64,000 bases of DNA from CAWBYL01 sp963793025. Lineage in GTDB: Bacteria > Actinomycetota > Acidimicrobiia > Acidimicrobiales > Acidimicrobilacustridaceae. Position 1 is the first letter of the stretch. Each line of letters starts with the position of its first letter. The DNA lies in contig CAWBYL010000006.1 of NCBI GenBank assembly GCA_963793025.1, positions 1,302,001 to 1,366,000 of the forward strand, given 5' to 3'. This document shows positions 25,003 through 32,058 of this stretch, one piece after another. The position numbers and the translations under genes were made by a program. The notes under the pieces are model-generated. The model made no database searches, was not told the origin of the DNA, and was given only the letters and a program-made list of their open reading frames with translations.

Positions 25003-26247
25003 ATGAAGACCCTGTGTAGGCCGCTGGCGGTAGTGCTGGCCGCCGTTCTGTTCCTCCTCGTCCCCGCGGTGGGCGCCACCGCCCAGGAGCAGACCCCGGC
25101 GACCGGTGACCCCGGCACGGCGCAGGATCCGTCCTTCACGCACAGCTGGTCGATCGGACCGGCCGGCTCCCTCGACCCGACCCAACCGGGCAACCGGCCC
25201 AACCTGACCTACGACGTGGCGCCGGGCACGACGATCCAGGACGCCGTCACCCTCTCGAACCTCGGCAACGTGCAGCTCGACTTCCGGGTCTACGCCACCG
25301 ACGCCCTCAACGGTGACGACGGCGGATTCGAGCTCCTCCCCGGTGAGCAGGCCCCGAACGACGTCGGCTCCTGGGTGCAGGTGGGCCAGGAGAACATCAC
25401 CGTGCCGCCCGGAGTGGCGGTCACCATCCCCATCTCCATCACCATCCCCCCTGATGCCCGTCCCGGCGACCACGTGGGCGGCGTGGTGGCCTCGTCCCCC
25501 GTCCCCGGCGTCGGTCCCGACGGCAAGGTCCTCTCCCTCGACCGGCGGATCGCCACCCGGCTGTACATGCGCGTGGCCGGACCCTTGGAGCCCCGCCTCG
25601 AGGTCCAGGACCTCCACGTCAGCTACTCGCCGGCGGTGAACCCGTTCGGAGGCGAGGCCACCGTCAGCTATCGGATCCAGAACACCGGCAACGTCCGCTC
25701 CGGCGGCGAGTACTACGTCACTGCATCGGGCCCGCTCGGTCTGATGGAGGCCACGAGCGACACGGCCCAGCTCGAGGAGCTCCTGCCCGGCCAGGGTTAC
25801 AGGGTCACCACCAGGGTCTCGGGGGTACCGGCCGCCGTCGTGGCCTCGGCCACGGTCCACGTCACGCCGGCCGCCATCGCCGGTGACACCCAGAGCGCCG
25901 ACCCCGTCACCAGCGGGAGCAGCACGTTTGCGCTGCCGATCGGGCTGATCGCGCTCCTCGTGGCCGCGGGGCTGGTGGTGTTCGCGGTGCGGCGCTTCCG
26001 GCGCCACGGCGGACACGGTGGCTCCGGTCAGGGTTCCTCCGGTTCGGGCGGTGGCCCATCGGGGACGTACACGGCCGCTCCCTCCGGCGCGGCCGGGAGC
26101 CACCGTGCCGGTGCTCGAGGGTCAGCGCCGATGAGGCGGATCGTCCTCGGAGTGCTGGTCGGGCCTTGCTCTCGTCAGCGGGCTGGCGCGCCGTCGCGTC
26201 GGGGGCGTCCGCCGAGGATGCCGGTGCGGTCAGGGGCCCGCTGTTGA
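25003..26247 (+). CDS. DUF916-family (WxL-interacting) membrane protein
   Basis: This protein has up to 414 residues, with a signal peptide (about 1-28). The DUF916 domain includes SWSIGPAG, NLTYDVAPGTTIQDAVTLSNLG and RIATRLYMRVAG, followed by a second beta domain (about 205-300). A membrane helix lies near 310-330, and the tail is Gly/Ser-rich. Family members bind WxL proteins and peptidoglycan, which fits the preceding gene. The last 38 residues from 26131 on read like the signal peptide of the next gene, suggesting a frame problem near the end. The true C-terminus is therefore uncertain. Confidence 0.75.
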   Translation: MKTLCRPLAVVLAAVLFLLVPAVGATAQEQTPATGDPGTAQDPSFTHSWSIGPAGSLDPTQPGNRPNLTYDVAPGTTIQDAVTLSNLGNVQLDFRVYATDALNGDDGGFELLPGEQAPNDVGSWVQVGQENITVPPGVAVTIPISITIPPDARPGDHVGGVVASSPVPGVGPDGKVLSLDRRIATRLYMRVAGPLEPRLEVQDLHVSYSPAVNPFGGEATVSYRIQNTGNVRSGGEYYVTASGPLGLMEATSDTAQLEELLPGQGYRVTTRVSGVPAAVVASATVHVTPAAIAGDTQSADPVTSGSSTFALPIGLIALLVAAGLVVFAVRRFRRHGGHGGSGQGSSGSGGGPSGTYTAAPSGAAGSHRAGARGSAPMRRIVLGVLVGPCSRQRAGAPSRRGRPPRMPVRSGARC

Positions 26248-27065
26248 CGCCCAGCACCCGGACGGTCGAGCCCGGCCAACGGATCCAGGTCATCTTCACC
26301 GACTGGCAGGCCCTCTCGGCCACGTTGTCGATCTGCGGCAACCAGGCCGGAAACGGCTCGTCGGACTGCAACATGGTGGAGAGCACGGGCGTGCGCCTCC
26401 GCCACGGAGGCGACGAGTCTCTCGTGCACGACATGGTCGTGGTGACGCCGCCGGCCGACTGCCCGTGTGTGATCCGCGCCGTCGGCAACGACACGGCCGA
26501 GGTCGCGCTGGCCACCATCGACCTCGTCGGTCATCCGGTCGGAGCGGTCACCGCGACGGACCCGGACCGCGCCATCGTGGGCGTCGCCTTCGCCGCCGAA
26601 CGGGACGGCTCGGGGCCCTTCGGAGGGCTCCGGTCGATGCTGGGGGGCGCCACGGAGTACACGGTCACCGTCGAGGTTCAGAACCTGGTGGCCGAGCCCC
26701 TGTCGAACCTCTCGGTGCACGGACGGGCGTTTCGTGGTGACGACACCGCCGCCGAGTTCGACCTCGAGCCCGGTCCGGTCGGACCGGGACAGACCTGGAC
26801 GGGCCAGGTCGACGTGGCGTTGCCCGCCCCGGTGGCCGGCACGTACCAATGGGAGGTGGTGGCGTCGGGAGCCGGTCCGGTGGCCGTGGCCACCAGCTCC
26901 ACCCGCTCAGTGCCGTGGTTGCTCATCGGGCTGGTCGCAGTCCTGGCCGGCGTCCTGGTGATGATGCTGGTGCGCTTGGGGGAGCGGGTGGCGGCCCGTC
27001 GCCGGTCGGCCCGTGGAGCCGAACGGTCGCCCGTGTCCGGCCCGGCGGTCGCTGACGGCTCTTGA
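26166..27065 (+). CDS. Membrane-tethered secreted protein, 5' end probably frameshifted
   Basis: The open frame gives 299 residues from a TTG, but without a convincing signal peptide. The frame starting at ATG 26131 encodes a hydrophobic MRRIVLGVLVG, and a one-base shift near 26161-26168 would join it to AVASGASAED and yield a normal signal peptide. The mature part is beta-rich with four to five Cys, including SICGNQ and DCPC, then a C-terminal helix (VPWLLIGLVAVLAGVLVMM) and basic tail. It is probably the last member of the surface cluster. Family uncertain; a neocarzinostatin-like fold is only a guess. Confidence 0.5.
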   Translation: MLSSAGWRAVASGASAEDAGAVRGPLLTPSTRTVEPGQRIQVIFTDWQALSATLSICGNQAGNGSSDCNMVESTGVRLRHGGDESLVHDMVVVTPPADCPCVIRAVGNDTAEVALATIDLVGHPVGAVTATDPDRAIVGVAFAAERDGSGPFGGLRSMLGGATEYTVTVEVQNLVAEPLSNLSVHGRAFRGDDTAAEFDLEPGPVGPGQTWTGQVDVALPAPVAGTYQWEVVASGAGPVAVATSSTRSVPWLLIGLVAVLAGVLVMMLVRLGERVAARRRSARGAERSPVSGPAVADGS

Positions 27066-27079
27066 TCACTCTCGCCAAG

Positions 27080-27108
27080 TTGACTCAGTAGATATTGAGT
27101 GGAATGAT
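27080..27108 (+). promoter_or_regulatory. Promoter and dyad operator of the arsenic operon
   Basis: TTGACT (27080-27085) and AATGAT (27103-27108) form a -35/-10 pair with a 17-nt spacer, 6 nt before the ATG at 27115, so the mRNA is probably leaderless. Between the boxes lies the dyad ACTCA (27083-27087) and TGAGT (27096-27100), well placed for repression by the ArsR domain encoded just downstream. The patch is clearly lower in GC than its surroundings. Confidence 0.55.
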
Positions 27109-27114
27109 CCCGGC

Positions 27115-27786
27115 ATGGATCGTGTCGACACGCTCGAGCTCCGGGCGCAGCGCCATGCGGCCCTGGGCGACCCGACCCGTCTGGCCATCGCCGACGAGCT
27201 GACGGTCTCGGACCGCTCGCCGGTCGAGCTGCGCAGGCACCTCGACCTCGAGTCGAACCTGCTGGCCCACCACCTCGATGTCCTCGAGCAGGTCGGTCTG
27301 GTCGAGCGGTCCCGCTCGAGCGGGGACGGCCGGCGCCGGTACGTCCACCTCCGCCTCGACGCCCTGGACGGTCTGAGCCCCGGCCGCCGGGTCGAACCGG
27401 GGCCGGCACTGTTCGTCTGCCGGGCCAACTCGGCTCGTTCGCAGCTGGCCGCCGCACTGTGGGTCGCCCTCACCGGGCAGCCGGCGACGTCGGCCGGCAC
27501 CCACCCGGCCGACCGGGTCCACCCCGGCGCCGTCTCCGCCGCCCGGCGGGCCGGCCTCGACCTGGCCGGTGCCACGCCTGCCGAGTTCGATCTGCGGGGC
27601 GCGCTCCCGCCGGTGGTCGTGACGGTCTGCGACCAGGCCCACGAGGAGATCGACGCGGGCGGTGACTGGCTGCACTGGTCGGTGCCCGATCCGGTCGCCA
27701 CCGGTACGGCGGCCGCCTTCGATGCCGCCGTGGAGGAGCTGCGGGACCGCATCGGGGTGCTGGCCGGGCTGGCGGTGGCATCGTGA
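27115..27786 (+). CDS. ArsR-ArsC fusion: metalloregulator joined to arsenate-reductase-like domain
   Basis: This 223-residue protein combines an N-terminal ArsR-type winged helix (about 8-90, ALGDPTRLAIADEL and HHLDVLEQVGLV) with a C-terminal LMW-phosphatase-fold arsenate reductase domain. The latter has the loop CRANSAR with Cys102 and Arg108, and Cys172. Fusions of this kind are known in actinobacteria. It would repress the operon and may also reduce arsenate. The metalloid-binding Cys pair of classical ArsR is absent from the helix-turn-helix part, so sensing may reside elsewhere. It overlaps the channel gene by 4 nt. Confidence 0.82.
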   Translation: MDRVDTLELRAQRHAALGDPTRLAIADELTVSDRSPVELRRHLDLESNLLAHHLDVLEQVGLVERSRSSGDGRRRYVHLRLDALDGLSPGRRVEPGPALFVCRANSARSQLAAALWVALTGQPATSAGTHPADRVHPGAVSAARRAGLDLAGATPAEFDLRGALPPVVVTVCDQAHEEIDAGGDWLHWSVPDPVATGTAAAFDAAVEELRDRIGVLAGLAVAS

Positions 27787-28559
27787 TCGACGACGCCCGC
27801 CCCGACGAGCGCGAGGTGGGCCCGACCGAGGCGGAGCTGCACGTGGAGGTCGAGACCGGAACGGGCGAGCTGCGCCTCGACCTGGTCCGCCGGTTGGCGG
27901 CCGAGGCCCTCGGTACCGGGCTGCTCATCGTCGCCGTCGTCGGCTCCGGGATCATGGCCAGCCGTCTCTCGGTCGACGACGTCGGCCTGCAGCTGCTGGA
28001 GAACGCAGCGGCCACCGCCGCCGCCCTCATCGGGCTCATCCTCATGTTCGGCGCCGTGTCCGGGGCCCACTTCAACCCGGTGGTCACCCTCGTCGACCGC
28101 CTGTTCGGCACGACCACCACCCGGGAGACCGGCCTCTACACCGTCGCTCAGGTCGTCGGGGCCTGCCTGGGCACGATGGTGGCCAACCTGATGTTCGAGC
28201 TCCCGGCCATCGAGCTGTCCACGAAGGACCGCTCGTCGCCCGCCCTCTGGCTCTCGGAGGTCGTGGCCACGGTGACGCTCCTCTTGGTGATCCACGGCTG
28301 CGTGCGCACGGGGAAGGCCAACGTCGTGCCCTTCGCCGTTGGCCTGTGGATCGGCGGGGCCTACTTCTTCACCTCGTCGACCAGCTTCGCCAACCCGGCG
28401 GTGACGGTGGCCCGCACGCTGTCGGACACCTTCGCCGGGATCGCGCCGTCGTCGGCGCCCATGTTCATCGTGATGCAGCTGGTCGGCGCCGTGATCGCCT
28501 TCGGGCTCATCCGCTTCTTCTATCCCCAGACCGCCACGGAGCCATCTGATGTCGACTGA
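27783..28559 (+). CDS. Aquaporin-family channel of the arsenic operon (AqpS-like)
   Basis: This 258-residue MIP-family channel has about six helices and the two pore boxes NPVVTL and NPAVTV. The N-terminal 35 residues are acidic and polar. In the AqpS-type pathway known from Sinorhizobium, arsenite made by ArsC leaves the cell by diffusion through such a channel. No ArsB or Acr3 pump is present here, which supports that role. Second box NPAV and open neighbouring residues would suit small neutral solutes. It overlaps the next arsC gene by 11 nt. Confidence 0.85.
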   Translation: MIDDARPDEREVGPTEAELHVEVETGTGELRLDLVRRLAAEALGTGLLIVAVVGSGIMASRLSVDDVGLQLLENAAATAAALIGLILMFGAVSGAHFNPVVTLVDRLFGTTTTRETGLYTVAQVVGACLGTMVANLMFELPAIELSTKDRSSPALWLSEVVATVTLLLVIHGCVRTGKANVVPFAVGLWIGGAYFFTSSTSFANPAVTVARTLSDTFAGIAPSSAPMFIVMQLVGAVIAFGLIRFFYPQTATEPSDVD

Positions 28560-28977
28560 CCGTCCCGAAGTGCTGTTCGTCTGCGTCCACAATGCCGGTC
28601 GCTCCCAGATGGCCGCCGCCCTGCTGCGCCAGCTCGCCGGCGACCGGGTGGTCGTGCGCTCAGCGGGCTCGGCGCCGGCCGAGGACGTCAACCCCGCGGT
28701 GGTGGAGGCCATGGCCGAGGTGGGCATCGACCTCCATGCCGCCGGCGCCCACCCGAAGCGCCTCGAGGAGGCTGCCGTCGAGGCCTCCGACGTGGTGATC
28801 ACCATGGGTTGCGGCGACGCCTGCCCGATCTACCCGGGCAAGCGGTACGAGGACTGGAAGCTCGACGACCCCGCCGGCCAGGGCGTGGAGGCCGTGCGCC
28901 CGATCCGTGACGAGATCGCCCGTCGGGTGCGCGAGTTGCTCGATGACCTGCTGAGCCCTGTTGTGAACGATGCCTGA
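28549..28977 (+). CDS. arsC: Thioredoxin-type arsenate reductase ArsC
   Basis: This 142-residue LMW-phosphatase-fold enzyme has the catalytic loop CVHNAGRS (Cys12, Arg18) and the redox relay Cys88 and Cys92 in MGCGDACP. This matches the thioredoxin-coupled ArsC family, which reduces arsenate to arsenite in the cytoplasm. The length is normal. It starts within the end of the aquaporin gene. A second, longer ArsC follows 13 nt later. Confidence 0.9.
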   Translation: MSTDRPEVLFVCVHNAGRSQMAAALLRQLAGDRVVVRSAGSAPAEDVNPAVVEAMAEVGIDLHAAGAHPKRLEEAAVEASDVVITMGCGDACPIYPGKRYEDWKLDDPAGQGVEAVRPIRDEIARRVRELLDDLLSPVVNDA

Positions 28978-28990
28978 GAGGAACGAGACC

Positions 28991-29611
28991 ATGAGCGAGA
29001 CGACCCTCGACGACCTGCCCCTCGATCAGCAGCACCTGGTCCGCACCGTCGTGGCCCATCTGACGCCCCAGTTCGCCGGCACCTTCGGTACCGAGACGAT
29101 CCAGCGCTTCGTGCTCGACTCGCTGGACAAGCTCCTGCCCTCGGCGAAGGTGAAGACCTTCCTGCCGGTGCTGGCCGAGAAGTTCGCCAAGGACCGCTTG
29201 CGAGCGCTCGGTCGCCTCGAAGGCTCGCTGCCGTCGACGACGCCGGGAGTCCTCTTCCTGTGCGTCCACAACGCCGGGCGGTCCCAGATGGCGGCCGGCT
29301 GGCTCCGCCACCTCGGCGGCGACCGGATCGAGGTCTGGTCCGGCGGCTCGGAGCCGGCATCGGAGGTCAACCGGGCGGCGATCGAGGCCATGGCCGAGGT
29401 CGGGATCGACATCACGACCGAGTTCCCCAAGCCGTGGACCGACGAGATCGTCCGGGCGGCCGATGTGGTCGTCACGATGGGCTGCGGTGACGCCTGCCCT
29501 CTCTATCCGGGCAAGCGCTACGAGGATTGGGAGCTCGACGACCCGGCCGGTCAGGACGTGGTCGCCGTCCGTCCGATCCGCGACGAGATCCGATCGGTGT
29601 CGAGCGACTGA
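28991..29611 (+). CDS. Arsenate reductase with N-terminal helical domain
   Basis: This 206-residue protein starts at ATG 28991 after GAGAGGA (28976-28982); ATG 28970 is in frame but has no such site. Residues 1-80 form a helical domain (TIQRFVLDSLDKL, FLPVLAEKFAKDRL) seen in front of some actinobacterial ArsC-like proteins. The ArsC domain has Cys91, Arg97, Cys165 and Cys169. The complete relay implies activity. The extra domain may dimerise the protein or bind a partner. It is the last gene of the plus-strand arsenic operon. Confidence 0.83.
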   Translation: MSETTLDDLPLDQQHLVRTVVAHLTPQFAGTFGTETIQRFVLDSLDKLLPSAKVKTFLPVLAEKFAKDRLRALGRLEGSLPSTTPGVLFLCVHNAGRSQMAAGWLRHLGGDRIEVWSGGSEPASEVNRAAIEAMAEVGIDITTEFPKPWTDEIVRAADVVVTMGCGDACPLYPGKRYEDWELDDPAGQDVVAVRPIRDEIRSVSSD

Positions 29612-29674
29612 TGGCGACGCTGGGCCTCGACGTGCCCGTCGGCTGACGGCCACGTCCTGACCGGCGAGCTCGAC

Positions 29675-30040
29675 CTACGAGCCCAGGGCGGCCTGCAGGG
29701 CCACCAACCGCTCGGGCGCCACCCGGTACCAGGCCCACCGGCCTCGCTTCTCCCGGGTGAGCAGGCCGGCCTCGACCAGGGCCGACAGGTGGTGCGAGAC
29801 GGTGGGCTGCGACCGGCCGACCGGCTCGACGAGGTCGCAGGCGCAGGCCTCTCCGGCCTCGGCCGACGCCACCATCGAGAGCAGCCGCAGACGGGCGGGG
29901 TCGGCCAGCACCTTGAAGGCGGCGGCCAACTCGTCGGCCTGCTGCTCGTCGAGGGCGCCGGCGGTCAACGGGGCACAGCACGAGTCGGCCAGCTCGACGG
30001 TTCTGGGTGCACGGGACCCCACGGCGACCTCCAGGGACAT
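29675..30040 (-). CDS. ArsR-family arsenic-responsive repressor
   Basis: The chosen ATG at 30040 gives 121 residues; upstream in-frame codons would overlap the operator. The winged helix has KVLADPARLRLLSMV and the recognition helix SQPTVSHHLSALV. Candidate metalloid ligands are Cys66 and Cys68 in ACACDL, as in classical ArsR sensors, plus Cys21-Cys22 near the N-terminus. It is divergent from the ArsI-like gene across a palindromic region and should repress both. It is a separate regulator from the ArsR-ArsC fusion. Confidence 0.85.
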   Translation of the reverse strand: MSLEVAVGSRAPRTVELADSCCAPLTAGALDEQQADELAAAFKVLADPARLRLLSMVASAEAGEACACDLVEPVGRSQPTVSHHLSALVEAGLLTREKRGRWAWYRVAPERLVALQAALGS

Positions 30041-30055
30041 GACGGAGACAATCGT

Positions 30056-30106
30056 ATTGACATCGGTCGATATGACGGTACAGTCCTCATATCGACAATC
30101 GTCAAT
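30056..30106. promoter_or_regulatory. Palindromic ArsR operator over divergent promoters
   Basis: An outer repeat ATTGAC (30056-30061)/GTCAAT (30101-30106) and an inner repeat CGATATGA (30068-30075)/TCATATCG (30087-30094) are arranged symmetrically. The plus-strand promoter for the ArsI-like gene fits TTGACA (30057-30062) and TACAGT (30079-30084) with 16 nt between. One or two ArsR dimers bound here would block it. The region is much richer in A and T than the genes around it. Confidence 0.65.
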
Positions 30107-30125
30107 GACTCTACCGGAGGCTCCC

Positions 30126-30629
30126 GTGTCCCGTGTGCAGCTCGCCCTCAACGTCACCGACCTGGACAGCGCCATCGACTTCTACTCGCGCCTGTTCGCC
30201 ACCGAGCCGGCCAAGGTCCGTCCCGGCTACGCCAACTTCGCCATCGTCGACCCGCCCCTGAAGCTGGTGCTGATGGAAGGACCGGAGGGCGGAACCCTCA
30301 ACCACCTCGGCGTCGAGGTGACCGACGCGGCCGAGGTCGAGGCGGCGGAAGCCCGCCTCACCGACGAAGGGGTGGCGACCACCGGCGTCGACGACACCGT
30401 GTGCTGCTACGCGGCCAAGGTCGAGACCTGGGTGGCCGATCCCGACGGCGCCCCCTGGGAGTGGTACGTCAAGACCGGCGACGTCGAGCAACTGGCTCCT
30501 GGCGGCGGCGAGTGTGGGGTCGCGGTGGACGAGGACGGCGAGGGTTCGTGCTGCGTGCCGCCGGTCGGCGCCGGAGCCCAGGCCGTGGCCCTCGGGCGGG
30601 CGGCCTCGTCCGGGTCGAGCTGCTGCTGA
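30126..30629 (+). CDS. ArsI/CadI-type glyoxalase-fold protein, likely C-As lyase
   Basis: This 167-residue protein starts at GTG 30126 after CCGGAGG. It is a vicinal-oxygen-chelate protein with candidate metal ligands Gln5, His60 and Glu112. The vicinal Cys93-Cys94 in DTVCCYA is the ArsI mark that holds trivalent organoarsenicals. The C-terminal tail is Cys-rich with two further CC pairs. ArsI breaks the C-As bond of methylarsenite with iron and oxygen. Divergent pairing with an ArsR supports this. The simpler CadI name for the family is also used. Confidence 0.83.
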   Translation: MSRVQLALNVTDLDSAIDFYSRLFATEPAKVRPGYANFAIVDPPLKLVLMEGPEGGTLNHLGVEVTDAAEVEAAEARLTDEGVATTGVDDTVCCYAAKVETWVADPDGAPWEWYVKTGDVEQLAPGGGECGVAVDEDGEGSCCVPPVGAGAQAVALGRAASSGSSCC

Positions 30630-30639
30630 GCCCGAGCGC

Positions 30640-31644
30640 TCAGGCCGCCGGGTCGAGCGGCGTCGGCTCGCCGGCCGGGCCCGGGCCGTCGTGGTCGGGC
30701 ACGTCGTCCGGGCTCCCTTGCACGCCGCCGAGCGCCCACGCCAGCGTGCGCACCAGGGCGGTGGCCGCGGGGCGGACCAGCACCGGGTCCACGCCGGGGA
30801 GCAACGGCAGCCACAGGGCTCGCCGCACCCATGCCGGGAGCAGGCCGATGGCCGCCGGGGCGATCACCGCGTAGGCGGGCCGGGCGGCGAGCGGGAGCGG
30901 CGGGACCAACAGCCAGCGGGCGGCGTCGCGGGCCTGGCTGCCGACCACCAGCTCGGGGCGCACGCTGTGGAAGTAGGCCCGCAGCTCGGCGACCGTACGG
31001 GCGGGCGGCTCGCCGCCCAACTTCTCGCACAGCACGGCCATCTCGGCCACGTAGCGATCGGCGTCGGCGTCGGTCAGGGGCGCGGCGCCGTAGCGGCGGT
31101 AGGCCCGCAGGAAGCTGTCGACCTCGGCGTGGTGGACCCAGGCCACCAGGTGGGGGTCCGAGGCGGCGTAGGGGCGCCCGTCAGGGGCGGTGCCCACCAC
31201 CACGGTGTGCACCTTCCGGACCTGGGCCAGGGCGGCCTCGGCCTGTTCGGTGCTGCCGTAGGTGGTCAGGCCCACGAACCGACTGGTGCGCTCGAGACGG
31301 CGAGCGGGGTGGCGGCGGTAGTCGGAGTGGTCGGCCACGCCCGCCATGGCCAGCGGGTGAACCATCTGCAACAGCAGGGCCCGCAGGCCACCGATGAGCA
31401 TCGAGCCGTCGCCGTGGATCCGCCACGTCACGCTGTCGGGCCCGAACAGGCCGGGATCACCCGTCGGCCGGGAGAAGTCGCGCACGGGTTCGCTCTCGCC
31501 GGCGATCATGCGGCGCACGCCGTGGCCCAGTTGGCTGCGTACCTCGGACACGGCGCCACCGACGGCCGACCCGACCGCGCCGCCCACGGCTTCCCCGACG
31601 ACGACGAAGGGCCGGGTCACGGGCACGCTGGCGAGGTCGATCAC
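30640..31644 (-). CDS. MpaB-like oxygenase family protein (DUF2236)
   Basis: The GTG at 31644 gives 334 residues. An upstream ATG at 31743 would add 33 Arg-rich residues and run into a large hairpin, so it is less likely. Family marks are FGPDSVTWRIHGD, VHPLAMAGVADHSDY and RFVGLTTYGS, plus a WVHHAEVDSF segment with conserved His. Members related to latex-clearing protein and MpaB bind heme and act as oxygenases; the substrate here is unknown. It ends 10 nt from the convergent ArsI-like gene. Confidence 0.78.
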   Translation of the reverse strand: MIDLASVPVTRPFVVVGEAVGGAVGSAVGGAVSEVRSQLGHGVRRMIAGESEPVRDFSRPTGDPGLFGPDSVTWRIHGDGSMLIGGLRALLLQMVHPLAMAGVADHSDYRRHPARRLERTSRFVGLTTYGSTEQAEAALAQVRKVHTVVVGTAPDGRPYAASDPHLVAWVHHAEVDSFLRAYRRYGAAPLTDADADRYVAEMAVLCEKLGGEPPARTVAELRAYFHSVRPELVVGSQARDAARWLLVPPLPLAARPAYAVIAPAAIGLLPAWVRRALWLPLLPGVDPVLVRPAATALVRTLAWALGGVQGSPDDVPDHDGPGPAGEPTPLDPAA

Positions 31645-31739
31645 CCTTCCAGCGTACGGGTGCCTCGTCCTCCGCAGTCGGGTCGTGGCCCACGGTCGCC
31701 GGTCACGTCCCACCCCCGTCCCACCTTCGGTCGACATGT

Positions 31740-31790
31740 CCAAGCTGGCTCACTCCGTAACGGAAACCGTTACGGAGTGAGCCAGCTTGG
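31740..31790. repeat. Perfect 24-bp inverted repeat with 3-nt loop
   Basis: Left arm 31740-31763 (starting CCAAGCTGGCTCACTCC) is the exact reverse complement of right arm 31767-31790, with AAA between. No run of T follows on either strand. It lies in the 414-nt region between the DUF2236 gene and the cobalamin operon, 40-60 nt before the riboswitch. Possible roles are a transcriptional insulator, a bidirectional terminator without U-tract, or a repetitive palindromic element. It was seen only once here. Confidence 0.75.
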
Positions 31791-31829
31791 GTGGTGGGGG
31801 CCGTGGTTGACGGCGATGGGTCGGTGTGG

Positions 31830-31990
31830 TTCGGTGGGCGGACAACGCAACCCGTCGACGTGGGGGAAGCCGGTCCGAATCCGGCGCTGACCCGCAACCG
31901 TAGGTGGACGCCCGGAGGGCGTCTGCGAGCCGGAATGCCCGCCCGGGGGGATGCTCCACACGAAGACCCGTCGTCGGACATGCGGGTGGT
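31830..31990 (+). promoter_or_regulatory. Cobalamin riboswitch
   Basis: The boundaries are approximate. The conserved core is visible at 31862-31900: GGGGAAGCCGGTCCGAATCC followed by GACCCGCAACCG. The B12 box AGCCGGAATGCCCGCC lies at 31928-31943, close to the usual form. Such RNAs bind adenosyl- or methylcobalamin and shut down the following genes when the vitamin is plentiful. The first gene starts at 32059 with a strong GGAGGAA site, so occlusion of that site or premature termination is possible. Confidence 0.85.
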
Positions 31991-32058
31991 GGAGCTCGGA
32001 TCGGTCGACGAGCTTCGTCGCCGGGCTCGGGCCCGTCGCCCGCTCGGAGGAAGCGCCC

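Noticed and set aside
23127..25202. Long minus-strand open frame of 691 codons
   Set aside because: It lies opposite the WxL-like gene, which has a ribosome site, signal peptide and recognisable FN3 repeats; the antisense product is Arg/Gly/Val low complexity.
27075..31790. Arsenic cluster as a mobile island bounded by similar sequences
   Set aside because: The resemblance between 27075-27087 and the hairpin arm at 31740 is short and the left part is explained by a promoter; no integrase, transposase or target duplication is seen.
31861..31900. GGTCCGAATCC resembling a tRNA T-loop
   Set aside because: No acceptor or anticodon stem surrounds it; the bases belong to the conserved core of the cobalamin riboswitch.
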